Assembly (NCBI RefSeq): GCF_001667925.1
Contig: NZ_LZJR01000153.1
Location: 62,001-126,000, forward strand
Length of the DNA: 64,000 nucleotides
Direction: 5' to 3'
Source of the DNA: Mycobacterium sp. E2479
Lineage (GTDB): Bacteria > Actinomycetota > Actinomycetes > Mycobacteriales > Mycobacteriaceae
Shown: in pieces, positions 43,912 to 52,512 of the stretch
How positions within the stretch are numbered: position 1 is the stretch's first letter
Layout of the letters: each line of letters begins with the position of its first letter
Translations under genes and position numbers: made by a program
The notes under the pieces: generated by a model
The model's input: the letters and a program-made list of their open reading frames with translations, nothing else
The model's database searches: none
What the model was told of the DNA's origin: nothing

Positions 43912-45228
43912 ATGCTTGAACTTGACGACATCCAGCACATCCTGTTGACCCGCACCCCGGCAATGACCGGGCGCTACGAGTTCCTGTCGTTTGACGAACC
44001 CGCCGGTGGCCGGGCATGGCTTTCCGAGCTGGTCGATGTTGTCGAGTCGGCCGCGTCGGTACGAGAAACCATGGATAGCACCAAGCGGTGGGTCACATTG
44101 GGCTTCACCTGGAACGGGCTTCGCGCGCTGGGTGTGCCCGAGGATTCGCTCGCAAGCTTCCCCGATGAGTTTCGTCAGGGGATGGCCGCCAGGGCCGACA
44201 TTCTCGGCGACACCGGGCGCAACCACCCCGAGAACTGGGGCGGCGGACTGGCCAGTGACGATCTTCACGCGATTGCCATCCTGTTCGCGCGAGATGACGA
44301 CGAACATGTCCGCGCCACCGCAGCGCACGACGACTTGGTAAGCCGTTGCCAGGGCGTGCGCCGGTTGTCGTATCTGGACCTGAACGCGACACCTCCGTTC
44401 AACTACGCCCATGACCACTTTGGTTTTCGAGATCGCCTGTCCCAGCCGGTGATTGAGGGATCCGGTGAGGTGCCGACGCCCGGCTCCGGCGCGCCGCTAA
44501 AAGCCGGCGAGTTCATCCTCGGCTATCCGGACGAGGTCGGCCCGATGGCCAACTTGCCGCAGCCCGAAGTGCTTTCGCGCAATGGAACCTATGCAGCGTA
44601 TCGGCGGCTGCAGGAGCACGTGGCGTTATTCCGTGACTATATCCGTTCCAACTCGGCTACACCGGATGAAGAGGAGTTGCTGGCCGCTAAGTTCATGGGC
44701 CGTTGGCGTAGCGGCGCTCCCTTGGTCCTCGCACCTGAGCGGGACGATCCTGAGTTGGGTGCGGACCCCATGCGTAACAACGACTTCAACTACAAAGATA
44801 TGGACCCTCACGGTTATGCCTGTCCTCTGGGCGCTCACGCCAGGCGACTCAACCCACGAGACACCGCGCATAACATGAACCGGCACCGAATCATTCGCCG
44901 AGGCGCAACTTATGGGCCGGCATTGCCCGAGGGTGAACCCGACGACGGGGTGGACCGCGGCATAGCAGCGTTCATCATCGGCGCCAGTTTGATCCGGCAG
45001 TTCGAGTTCGCGCAGAACGTGTGGATCAATGACCGCACGTTCCACGAACTCGGCAACGAACATGATCCGATCTGCGGAACGCAAGACGGCACAATGGATT
45101 TCAAAATTCCCAAGCGGCCAATCCGCCGAACTCTCAAGGGACTGCCCGCGTTCACCACTTTGACCGGTGGGGCTTACTTCTTCCTTCCAGGCATCAATGC
45201 CATGCGCTATCTGGCGAATCTCGAATGA
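43912..45228 (+). CDS. DyP-type haem peroxidase
   Basis: A 438-residue dye-decolourising peroxidase. The proximal haem ligand is His in CPLGAHARRLNPRD; the distal region has GFRDRLSQP, where the Asp of the GxxDG motif is kept but the following Gly is Arg, and the distal Arg block is HRIIRRGATYGP. These enzymes use hydrogen peroxide to oxidise dyes, phenolics or haem-like substrates; the in vivo substrate is unknown. There is no Tat or Sec signal and no encapsulin-targeting tail (the C-terminus ends RYLANLE), so it should be cytoplasmic. It is the middle gene of three with 20- and 16-bp gaps. Confidence 0.9.
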   Translation: MLELDDIQHILLTRTPAMTGRYEFLSFDEPAGGRAWLSELVDVVESAASVRETMDSTKRWVTLGFTWNGLRALGVPEDSLASFPDEFRQGMAARADILGDTGRNHPENWGGGLASDDLHAIAILFARDDDEHVRATAAHDDLVSRCQGVRRLSYLDLNATPPFNYAHDHFGFRDRLSQPVIEGSGEVPTPGSGAPLKAGEFILGYPDEVGPMANLPQPEVLSRNGTYAAYRRLQEHVALFRDYIRSNSATPDEEELLAAKFMGRWRSGAPLVLAPERDDPELGADPMRNNDFNYKDMDPHGYACPLGAHARRLNPRDTAHNMNRHRIIRRGATYGPALPEGEPDDGVDRGIAAFIIGASLIRQFEFAQNVWINDRTFHELGNEHDPICGTQDGTMDFKIPKRPIRRTLKGLPAFTTLTGGAYFFLPGINAMRYLANLE

Positions 45229-45244
45229 CCGCAGAGGAACGATC

Positions 45245-46258
45245 GTGAGCACACTGCCCGCCGCTCGCACCTACAACCAGACGCACATCCGGCGTCCACG
45301 CAGCGGCGGGCGGCGCATCAGCATCTACTGGACCTGGAGCTACCCATGGGAGTCCCAACGCGACGTTGAGGCATTGGACAACCGCTTCTCCACGATGACG
45401 GAAGTCCGCAGGACGGCATGGCCGGCGTATGAGGGACCGGAGTGGAACGAGGCTAACTTTCTGCAAGGCATCGCCGGGACCTTGGAGCTTTTTCACCGCT
45501 CCACGTTGGCCTTCCAGGACTTGGCGGGTGAAGCGACGGGGCATCCGGTCTCAGTGTTCCAACGCATCGACCAGGCTGGTTACAAGCTCCTGATCGACGA
45601 ACGGATATTGGCCGACACCGACACCCTGATGGTCTTCGGGCTTGACCACCTGGTCGGTGAAGAACAAGCAGAGGCCGAAGAAGTCTCAGCCATTCGTGAA
45701 TGGCTGAGACGAGAAGGCACCTGCCTGCTGTTGGCTCCCCACCACGACGTCGGGTTCACCGACGACATGGCGCAGCGGCAGATGGAGTACCTGCACCACG
45801 GCGATCCCCTGGTGCCACGGCAACAACGCTTCACCGCATACACCCGCTCACTGATGGCTGCCCTCGACGTTCCGGTTCGCAACATTTGGGGACTCCGGCC
45901 GGCCGTTGTGGAGGACACGAACGAAATCGCTGCTTTGACGAAATTTCAGGACCTGGACGCGGCCGGGCTGCTCGACAATGTCACAACGTTGAACTTCCAT
46001 CCGCATCTGCCGCACTATGAATTGACCGCGCCCGAGAGCGACTCGTTGAGGGTCCTGGGTAAGCAGCGCGTTGACCCGAACCGGCAGCATCCGTTCACCA
46101 TGGCCGGAAACACCGAATTCAATGCGCTGATATGGATGCCGCCCACGGACGAGCGAGCAGGTGACATCGTCCTGGTCGACTCGACCAACTTCACTACCTT
46201 GTTCGGCGGCACGGAGAGTCTGAAGATTTTCTGGCACAACCTCGCCACAATGAAGTGA
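45245..46258 (+). CDS. Uncharacterised protein of the DyP cluster, probable class I glutamine amidotransferase-like fold
   Basis: A 337-residue soluble protein. Alternating strands and helices (TDTLMVFGLDHLVGEEQAEA, REWLRREGTCLLLAPHHDVG, DIVLVDSTNFTTLFGG) are like the flavodoxin-type GATase1/ThuA fold used by many sugar and hydrolase families; the usual nucleophilic Cys is not evident, and HHDVGF occupies the end of the strand where a catalytic residue would be expected. No function can be named. The start is GTG at 45245 with GAGGAA about 5 nt upstream; the frame is open upstream to 45167 inside the peroxidase gene, which was rejected. Confidence 0.75.
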   Translation: MSTLPAARTYNQTHIRRPRSGGRRISIYWTWSYPWESQRDVEALDNRFSTMTEVRRTAWPAYEGPEWNEANFLQGIAGTLELFHRSTLAFQDLAGEATGHPVSVFQRIDQAGYKLLIDERILADTDTLMVFGLDHLVGEEQAEAEEVSAIREWLRREGTCLLLAPHHDVGFTDDMAQRQMEYLHHGDPLVPRQQRFTAYTRSLMAALDVPVRNIWGLRPAVVEDTNEIAALTKFQDLDAAGLLDNVTTLNFHPHLPHYELTAPESDSLRVLGKQRVDPNRQHPFTMAGNTEFNALIWMPPTDERAGDIVLVDSTNFTTLFGGTESLKIFWHNLATMK

Positions 46259-46392
46259 CTGCGGCTATAGCCGAACCACACGACGGCGGTGCGATAAGAC
46301 CGGTCAATGCGGATCTCAGAGGGCCAATGCCAGCGACGAGCACTGGCCCGAAGCATATCCGCGTGGACCCGAATCGGTGAGAGGTAGGGGCA

Positions 46393-47709
46393 TTGCATAG
46401 CGAGACTGCGTTTGTCCTGACCATTTTGGCGCTCTGCTATGCGATGTTTTCCGGGCTCTTCCGAAGGTGGTGCCTCGCCGCCAGTGCCCATATTCGTCGC
46501 GTTCGGGGCCCTTCTTGGTCGATTCGGAATCGGATCAGTCAACGCGGGCGAGCACACCGCAGCCTTTACGGTTCTTGCCCAACTCGCGCTAACAGTCATT
46601 CTGTTCAACCAGGCGTCCGTGCTCGACCTGCGGGCCTTGCTGCGAGGAAGGTGTGTGGCACTTCGCCTGCTCACGGTCGGCATACCGGTGACTGTCGCCT
46701 TGGGCACCGTTACCGCCGTCATTTTGCTTCCGCTGCTGCCGTTTTGGGAGACCGTGTGCCTTGCGGTGATCGTGGCGCCCACCGGGGTTGCAATGATCCA
46801 TGCCCTCGTCGAAGACCGCCGCATTCCCGAGCGGGTAAGGGACGCCCTTTCAGTCGAAAGCGGGTTCTATGACGGATTCGCGTTAGCGGCCCTGCTCGCC
46901 GCGCTCGCGTTTGCTTCCGAGCGGACTGATCATGCCCCGGGGTACTGGGCGTGGTTTGCGATCCGCGCCGAGCTCCTCTCGGTGGGCGTCGGTGCCATCA
47001 TTGGCCTGATTGGCGCGACGGTGATTTCGCGATCGACGGTGCGCGGTTGGATGAGCGACACCTGGGCGCAATTGGCCACCGTGGCACTGGCGTTGATCTG
47101 TTTTGGGATCGGCGAACGGATGCACGCCAGCGGGTTCGTGACCGCCTTTGCCGGCGGGCTGGTCTACGCGACCGTCTTACCCAGAAGCGAACTTAAACCG
47201 GCGACGACGCAGGTTCCGACGCGGCCGGCGAGCTTCTCGAGCTGCTCGTGTTCGCCTTGTTCGGCAGTTTCGCGCTCATACCCGGATGGAGGGAGGTTCG
47301 TTGGCCGGTAGTGGTGTTCGCGGTCGTGGCGTTATTCGTGGTACGTGTAGCAGCAGTGAGCGTTGCTTTGGTGGCGGGCAGTGGCGTGCTGGTCCGCAGC
47401 AGAATTTTCATGGGGTGGTTTGGACCCCGCGGAATCGGAAGTCTCGTTTTGGGCTTGCTGGTGGTCGAACAGGGAAACATCCACCAGGCAGCCTTGATCA
47501 AGCAAGCCGTGGTGGTCGTCGTGACGATAAGCCTGCTCATCCATAGCCTCACCGCACCGGTGGGAATTCGACTGTGCCGGCCCCGCGACACGCGAGTCAA
47601 TATGCCCTCCACCCAACCCCCCAAGCTCACCTCGGAGACCAGGAGACTTAGTCGGGTTGGCACTAAGACAGCCGACGTCCTGGAGCCCTGGCGTCTCACA
47701 GGTGCGTGA
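46393..47709 (+). pseudogene. Cation/proton antiporter (CPA1-like), broken by two frameshifts
   Basis: Three adjacent pieces in different frames together form a monovalent cation:proton antiporter of about 435 residues. The piece starting at TTG 46393 gives MHSETAFVLTILALCYAMFSGLFRRW. From about 46480 the protein continues in the next frame (PPVPIFVAFGALLGRFGIGS ... VAPTGVAMIHALVEDRRIPERVRDALSVESGFYDGFALAALLAALAF, with the family SxESGxxDG motif) up to about 47200. The rest (LLELLVFALFGSFALIPGWREVRW ... GWFGPRGIGSLVLGLL) is back in the first frame. The 5' frame runs into a stop at 46872. Either real decay or two base errors. Family membership is clear; function as written is unlikely. Confidence 0.75.
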
Positions 47710-47915
47710 GAGCAGATTTTCCAACTGGCCCAACACGAGCCCCACGGCGTCAGCGATCTTTCGCACTCCCGGTCCCCCGAGTTTTGCACTCGCCGCAGAA
47801 GCTGGACCAAACAGACCACGTTGGGCGCTCGGGCGGAGCAGAATCTGAACGCGTATGCACCCCAACTTGGTGCGCGCTTAGCCGCCTCGGCGAGAAAGGA
47901 GCTCTGGCCGCCAAG

Positions 47916-48497
47916 ATGAGGAAAATCCTAATTTGCGCTTCGATGGTGTCTTTCGGCTTCTGTGCGTCGATTTTTCTTCCCGCCGACTCGGCTCACGCCG
48001 ACCTGTGCCCGTATCCGGGCGTTGGGTCCGGTGGCGGCGCATTGTTCGGGCAAGGTGGCTTTTGCGACTATCCGACCGAGATCAACGGGTCGCATATGCA
48101 TTGCGAGGCAGGCGGTTTCGGTGTCAACGGCATCATCGGCCAAGCAACCAACAGCGGCAGTAGCTTCGCATTCGGCGGCGCCGGCGTCGGCGCTCTTAGT
48201 TGTAGCTGGCGCTGCCCAGACGGCGCGATGGCACCGGCACCTAACCCACCGGGGCTGTGGAGGGAATACATGGTGGTGATGAAGTCCACGAATTTCTGCA
48301 AAGACCACATGGAGCCCAACGGGTTTTGGAGTGAACCGGTTTTACCGACTGAGGGAATCCCGCCGGGTGGGCAACCAACGGAAGCACCGGAAATACCGGG
48401 ACGACCGGTCCCCGCACCGGCACCCCCGTCACCACTGCCGACACCAGGGATACCGGGAGCATTAACACCAGGCATACCGAATCCTCCGGGTCCATAA
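47916..48497 (+). CDS. Secreted Cys-containing protein with a Pro-rich tail
   Basis: A 193-residue protein with a signal peptide (MRKILICASMVSFGFCASIF, cleaved near SAHA). The mature N-terminal domain holds seven cysteines and glycine-rich runs (CPYPGVGSGGGALFGQGGFC, CEAGGFGVNGIIGQ, LSCSWRCPDGAMAP), distantly like small mycobacterial CDGP-type secreted proteins. The C-terminal 60 residues are a PGxP-rich flexible tail (GIPPGGQPTEAPEIPG...). The function is unknown. GGAG lies about 15 nt upstream, which is far; no better start was found. It stands alone after the broken antiporter. Confidence 0.7.
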   Translation: MRKILICASMVSFGFCASIFLPADSAHADLCPYPGVGSGGGALFGQGGFCDYPTEINGSHMHCEAGGFGVNGIIGQATNSGSSFAFGGAGVGALSCSWRCPDGAMAPAPNPPGLWREYMVVMKSTNFCKDHMEPNGFWSEPVLPTEGIPPGGQPTEAPEIPGRPVPAPAPPSPLPTPGIPGALTPGIPNPPGP

Positions 48498-48613
48498 TGG
48501 CCGAGAACAGTTAGGGCTTGTCATCAAGCACAAGGCGGGTTCACCCGATGGGTGACGATCTGCCTGAAGTCCTTGTCCTACCATCGCTGCGATGACCTTT
48601 TCCGAGGGGACTT

Positions 48614-48880
48614 GTGAAGACTGAGCTCAAGTGGGTCGAACCCTTCGAGGGCCACTTGCACGCCAACATCGACGATCGCAGCGAATATCGGGTCCATGCG
48701 GTCTCGACGGGCGGCTTCCGTGCCGAGCGCGTCGACGACGGCTTGGTGCATCACGGCCTGGGCCGGGCCGCCAGCGCCGCCGAGGCGCAGGCGATTTGTC
48801 AGGACCTGCACACACGGGCCGTCCGGCACGCCGCGTGGGAGGCCTACATGGCCGAGAACGACCCGCCGGGCTGGGAGTAG
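48614..48880 (+). CDS. Small conserved hypothetical protein
   Basis: An 88-residue soluble acidic/His-rich protein that I cannot assign (MKTELKWVEPFEGHLHANID, REA-rich helix AASAAEAQAICQDLHTRAVR, end WEAYMAENDPPGWE). It starts at a GTG with GAGGGG about 4-5 nt upstream. No signal or membrane segment. It precedes the DUF3556 gene by 155 bp. Confidence 0.6.
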   Translation: MKTELKWVEPFEGHLHANIDDRSEYRVHAVSTGGFRAERVDDGLVHHGLGRAASAAEAQAICQDLHTRAVRHAAWEAYMAENDPPGWE

Positions 48881-49035
48881 CCGAAGCACCGTCGCGGGGT
48901 CGTCACGGATTTCAGCGCGCCATTTGCCGTCGTATCCGACGCAAAAGCCCCTCTTACAGGTAATTTCTTGCTTGCACCGTCGGCGCCGAAAGCGCCGATA
49001 GGCCCCTTGGGACACGCTGCGTCGAAGGAGCTGCA

Positions 49036-50775
49036 ATGGGGTTCATCCGGCCCAACCTGCCCGTCGTCGACATGGCGGAGTGGACCACTCGCTCCCGCGC
49101 CGAACGGATCGTCCCGATGGCGCGCCACATCGCCCAGCACGGTTTCGGCACCCCACTGGTCATGCATGTGATGTACGGCGTGAAGATCGCGCTGTACATC
49201 CTCGGGGGCTGGCTTTTCGCGTGGTCGACCCGGGGTATTGGCGGCTTTACCCAGGTCGGCGGGTGGTGGTCGGAGCCGATCGTGTTCCAGAAGGCCGTGC
49301 TCTACACGATGCTGTTCGAAGTCATCGGCCTCGGCTGCTGCTTCGGGCCGTTGGCCGGGCGCTACTTCCCCCCGATGGGCTCGATCCTGTACTGGCTGCG
49401 GCCCGGCACCATCCGCTTGCCACCCTGGCCCACTCGGGTGCCGTTGACCAACGGCAGCAACCGAACTCCGTTCGACGCGTTGCTCTACGGCATCCTGCTG
49501 GTGCTGCTCGCGTCCGCGCTGCTGTCCGATGGCGGCGGGCCAATTCCGACGCTGAATACGACGATCGGCGTGCTGCCGTGGTGGCGGACGGCCGCGATTC
49601 TGGCGGTGCTGGCCGTGCTCAGCTTGCGCGACAAAATCATCTTTCTGGCCGCGCGCGGCGAGGTGTATGCGCCGCTGGCGCTGACGTTTCTGTTCGCCGG
49701 CGCCGACGTCATCGTCGGGGCCAAGGTCGTGTTCCTGGTGATCTGGCTCGGCGCGGCGACCTCCAAGCTCAACAAGCACTTCCCATTCGTGATCTCCACC
49801 ATGCTGGCGAACAATCCGTTCATACCCTCGGGCGCACTCAAGCGATCGATGTTCAAGCATTATCCGGACGACCTGCGGCCCAGCGATTTAGCGGGTTTCA
49901 TCGCCCATTTCTCAACCGCCGTCGAAGGATTGGTGCCGCTGGTGCTGTTCTTCTCCCCCGGCGGCTGGCCCACCGCCGTCGCCGCATTCGTGATGATCGT
50001 GTTCCACCTCAACATCCTGCTGGCCTTCCCCATGGGCGTGCCGCTGGAGTGGAACGTCTTCATGATCTTCGGGGTCTTGTGGCTGTTCGTCGCGCATGCA
50101 CGCCTGGGCCTGTCTGACATCACCCACCCGGTGCCCGTCGCCATCCTGTTCCTGGTCATCGCCGGAACGGTCGTCGCCGGAAACCTCTACCCCCGCAAGG
50201 TGTCGTTCCTGCCCAGCATGCGCTACTACGCGGGCAACTGGGACACCACGGTGTGGTGCGTCAAACCGTCGGTCGACGAAAAGATCCGCACCGCCTCCCG
50301 CGCGCTGGGCCCGATGTATCACCTGCAGCTCGAACGCCTCTACAAGACCAAGGAAGAAACCCTGGTGCCCATCCACCTCGCCTACGCCTTCCGAGGGATG
50401 AACACCCACGGCCGCGCGCTCTACACGCTGGTACACCGCGCGCTGGCCGGCTACGACGAGGCCGACTACAACCTCTGCGAGGGCGAAAATATCTGCGCCA
50501 TGGTGCTCGGCTGGAACTTCGGCGACGGGCACATGCACAACGAATGCCTCATCGAGGCGCTACAGCAGCGCTGCGGGTTCGAGCCCGGCGACGTCCGGGT
50601 GGTCATCCTCGACGCTCAGCCCATCCACCAACAGCGACAGGAATACCGGCTGGTCGATGCGGTGACGGGCGAATTCGAACGCGGCTACTGCGAGGTCGAC
50701 GACATGGCCACCAGCCAGCCCTGGGCCGACGACATTCCGGTGTACGTCCAGACCGGACGCGTCACCGATCCCTGA
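49036..50775 (+). CDS. DUF3556-family multipass membrane protein
   Basis: A 579-residue protein of the mycobacterial DUF3556 family. The N-terminal part (MGFIRPNLPVVDMAEW) is cytoplasmic, about ten membrane helices follow between residues 45 and 390, and the last 190 residues form a soluble domain (KIRTASRALGPMYHLQLERLY..., GWNFGDGHMHNECLIEALQQ...). The role is unknown. A His-rich motif GDGHMHNE in the soluble domain could bind metal (inference). GGAGCTGCA is just upstream of the ATG. Its stop overlaps the convergent DUF3618 gene by 14 bp. Confidence 0.85.
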   Translation: MGFIRPNLPVVDMAEWTTRSRAERIVPMARHIAQHGFGTPLVMHVMYGVKIALYILGGWLFAWSTRGIGGFTQVGGWWSEPIVFQKAVLYTMLFEVIGLGCCFGPLAGRYFPPMGSILYWLRPGTIRLPPWPTRVPLTNGSNRTPFDALLYGILLVLLASALLSDGGGPIPTLNTTIGVLPWWRTAAILAVLAVLSLRDKIIFLAARGEVYAPLALTFLFAGADVIVGAKVVFLVIWLGAATSKLNKHFPFVISTMLANNPFIPSGALKRSMFKHYPDDLRPSDLAGFIAHFSTAVEGLVPLVLFFSPGGWPTAVAAFVMIVFHLNILLAFPMGVPLEWNVFMIFGVLWLFVAHARLGLSDITHPVPVAILFLVIAGTVVAGNLYPRKVSFLPSMRYYAGNWDTTVWCVKPSVDEKIRTASRALGPMYHLQLERLYKTKEETLVPIHLAYAFRGMNTHGRALYTLVHRALAGYDEADYNLCEGENICAMVLGWNFGDGHMHNECLIEALQQRCGFEPGDVRVVILDAQPIHQQRQEYRLVDAVTGEFERGYCEVDDMATSQPWADDIPVYVQTGRVTDP

Positions 50776-50989
50776 CGCGGCGCACCGCCACCACCACGAC
50801 GAGGACCCCGACCCCGGCCAGCGACGCCAGCACCACGGGCTTCTGCACGAATCCGATCACCCGGATCTTCAGGTCGTCGGCGAGGCGCCGCGGGTTGGCC
50901 CGCTCGGCAAGTGAGTCGACGGTGGCCGCCAGCTGATCACGGGCGACGTCGATGTCCTGCTTGATGGCTTCGGGGTCCCGGTCCGCCAC
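50762..50989 (-). CDS. DUF3618 membrane-anchored small protein (Rv2520c type)
   Basis: A 75-residue protein, the same length as M. tuberculosis Rv2520c. An N-terminal amphipathic helix (DPEAIKQDIDVARDQLAATVDSLAERANPRRLADDLK) is followed by one membrane helix (VVLASLAGVGVLVVVVAVRRVR). The DUF3618 family is unassigned. The GTG start at 50989 has GGAGG 5 nt upstream and matches the family N-terminus; a GTG at 51010 is in frame. It is convergent with the DUF3556 gene and divergent from bcp. Confidence 0.9.
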   Translation of the reverse strand: MADRDPEAIKQDIDVARDQLAATVDSLAERANPRRLADDLKIRVIGFVQKPVVLASLAGVGVLVVVVAVRRVRDR

Positions 50990-51093
50990 TATGTCCTCCA
51001 ACTCGCCCACTATCCAGCTCCTACACCTGCCCGAACTACCCTAGATCAGTTAGCGCTAACCCCAACGCTCCGGTGAAAAGAAAGGTACTTACC

Positions 51094-51570
51094 TTGACCG
51101 AGACCACGCGGCTTGCGCCGGGCGACAAAGCGCCCTCCTTCAGCCTGCCCGACGCCGACGGCAACAAGGTGTCGCTGGCCGACTACAAGGGACGTCGCGT
51201 CGTCGTGTACTTCTATCCGGCCGCGGCGACGCCAGGGTGCACCAAACAGGCGTGCGACTTTCGGGACAACCTGGCCGAGCTCAACGGCGCCGGCATCGAC
51301 GTCATCGGGATCTCCCCCGACAAGCCGGAGAAGCTCGCCAAGTTCCGTGACGCCGAGAAGCTGACCTTCCCGCTGCTGTCCGACCCCGACCGCAAGGTAC
51401 TGACGGCCTATGGCGCCTACGGCGAGAAGCAGATGTATGGCAAGACGGTCACCGGTGTCATCCGCTCCACCTTCGTGGTCGACGCGAAGGGCAAGATCGC
51501 GGTCGCGCAGTACAACGTGAAGGCTGCACATACGACAACATTTATCGAGCGTGTTCTCAGCGCCTCGTAA
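51094..51570 (+). CDS. bcp: Thioredoxin-dependent peroxiredoxin Bcp with a replaced C-terminus
   Basis: A 158-residue peroxiredoxin Q/Bcp like M. tuberculosis Rv2521 (157). It reduces hydroperoxides with thioredoxin. The peroxidatic Cys49 and resolving Cys54 are in TPGCTKQACDF and the rest of the fold is present. Up to QYNVKA the sequence follows the family; after that the usual TGHVAKLRRDLSV is replaced by AHTTTFIERVLSAS. The lost ending is found intact at 52338-52400, after an inserted segment. The last helix is thus novel; activity is probably kept because the catalytic core is whole. The start TTG at 51094 has AAGAAAGG about 8 nt upstream; a GTG at 51073 is in frame. Confidence 0.92.
   Translation: MTETTRLAPGDKAPSFSLPDADGNKVSLADYKGRRVVVYFYPAAATPGCTKQACDFRDNLAELNGAGIDVIGISPDKPEKLAKFRDAEKLTFPLLSDPDRKVLTAYGAYGEKQMYGKTVTGVIRSTFVVDAKGKIAVAQYNVKAAHTTTFIERVLSAS
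51505..51524. repeat. Left copy of a 20-bp imperfect direct repeat at the bcp insertion
   Basis: GCGCAGTACAACGTGAAGGC, the last family-like stretch of bcp, recurs with 18 of 20 bases identical at 52338-52357. The two copies are 833 bp apart and bracket the cupin segment. Confidence 0.7.
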
Positions 51571-51719
51571 TCACGTAATCAACATGCTTGTACGGCGAGA
51601 TCCGTTGAACCCCTTCGGTTCTCCGTCGATGGACTACCGCTTGCCTTGACACCCGTCCGGTGTCGGAGCACAATTCGCGACGCCCGAGTCGTATCACCGA
51701 AATTCGAGAGGCCGCCGCG

Positions 51720-52232
51720 ATGAGTGCCGCCGAAACCCCCCAACCGCTGACTATTGTCCGCCCAGGCGAGGGCAGGGCGGGCAACCTGGGCTCGATCGGG
51801 GTGGTGTTCAAGCTGTGGGGCGAGGACACCGGCGGCGCGGTGGCCATCGTGGAGCACCCGTTCCCTGTGGGAGCCCTCGTGCCGCCACACCTGCACACCA
51901 GGGAAGATGAGTACTCGATCGTCACCGAGGGCGAAATCGGCTTCCGCTCAGGCGACCGCGAGGCCGTGCTCGGCGCGGGCGGCTACATCACAAAGCCGAG
52001 AGGCGAACTGCACACCATGTGGAACGCGGGCTCCACGCCTGCCCGCATGATCGAGGTGATCAGCCCAGCCGGTTTCGAAAAGTTCTTCCGCGACCTGGCC
52101 GACCTGACGACCGACGGCGCCCCACCCTTCGAGGCCATCGCGACACTCGCAGAGGCCTATGGACTCCAGTTCGGCGAACCCCCGTGGCTACCCGAGATCA
52201 TCGCCCGCTACAACCTCATCCCGCCCGGCTGA
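51720..52232 (+). CDS. Single-domain cupin protein
   Basis: A 170-residue cupin. The metal-binding motif 1 is visible as PPHLHTREDEYSIVTEGEIG (two His, a Glu and the closing Gly) and motif 2 has GELHTMWNAG (His). Cupins are small beta-barrel enzymes or binding proteins with very varied roles; none can be assigned. No signal peptide. The ATG at 51720 is preceded by GAGAGG about 9 nt upstream; an earlier ATG at 51660 is in frame. It is the only gene of the segment inserted in bcp. Confidence 0.8.
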   Translation: MSAAETPQPLTIVRPGEGRAGNLGSIGVVFKLWGEDTGGAVAIVEHPFPVGALVPPHLHTREDEYSIVTEGEIGFRSGDREAVLGAGGYITKPRGELHTMWNAGSTPARMIEVISPAGFEKFFRDLADLTTDGAPPFEAIATLAEAYGLQFGEPPWLPEIIARYNLIPPG

Positions 52233-52337
52233 AAGTGTAGCCGTGCCGTCTGTCTCGCTCGCCTAACCAACCGGAGCGCCACGTCAGCCTCGACCTAAAC
52301 CACGTCGGCGGTGTTCAAGGCGCCGTGCGTGTTCTTC

Positions 52338-52357
52338 GCCCAGTACAACGTAAAGGC
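52338..52357. repeat. Right copy of the 20-bp direct repeat at the bcp insertion
   Basis: GCCCAGTACAACGTAAAGGC, matching 51505-51524 at 18 of 20 positions. The homology starts at this repeat and does not extend further upstream. Confidence 0.7.
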
Positions 52358-52400
52358 GACCGGCCACGTCGCCAAGCTTCGCCGCGACCTGTCGGTTTAG
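52338..52400 (+). pseudogene. Stranded 3' end of bcp
   Basis: This 21-codon stretch ends with TAG and encodes AQYNVKATGHVAKLRRDLSV, the C-terminus expected of mycobacterial Bcp. No start precedes it. It lies 768 bp beyond the stop of the current bcp and shares the 20-bp direct repeat with it, showing that DNA carrying the cupin gene was inserted within (or duplicated across) the 3' end of bcp. Confidence 0.85.
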
Positions 52401-52509
52401 TGGCGATCGCGAACGCGGCGAAGCCGGGCGAAGCGGGTCGCCACCATCGGATCTAGTGGCGATCGCGAACGCGGCGAAGCCGGGCGAAGCGGGTCGCCAC
52501 CATCGGATC
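52398..52509. repeat. Two tandem copies of a 56-bp repeat
   Basis: Copies at 52398-52453 and 52454-52509 appear identical; a further TAGT at 52510-52513 begins a third. Each unit begins with TAG and contains the inverted arms GTGGCGA (first copy 52400-52406) and TCGCCAC (52438-52444), with a purine-rich GCGAAG-repeated middle. The first unit starts exactly on the stop codon of the stranded bcp end; the P450 stop lies at 52513-52515. Confidence 0.9.
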
Positions 52510-52512
52510 TAG

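Noticed and set aside
43912..45228. Encapsulin cargo role for the DyP peroxidase
   Set aside because: No encapsulin shell gene nearby and no cargo-loading tail; the C-terminus ends just after the catalytic domain.
51525..52337. Insertion sequence in bcp
   Set aside because: No transposase and no terminal inverted repeats were found; only the imperfect 20-bp direct repeats and a cupin gene.
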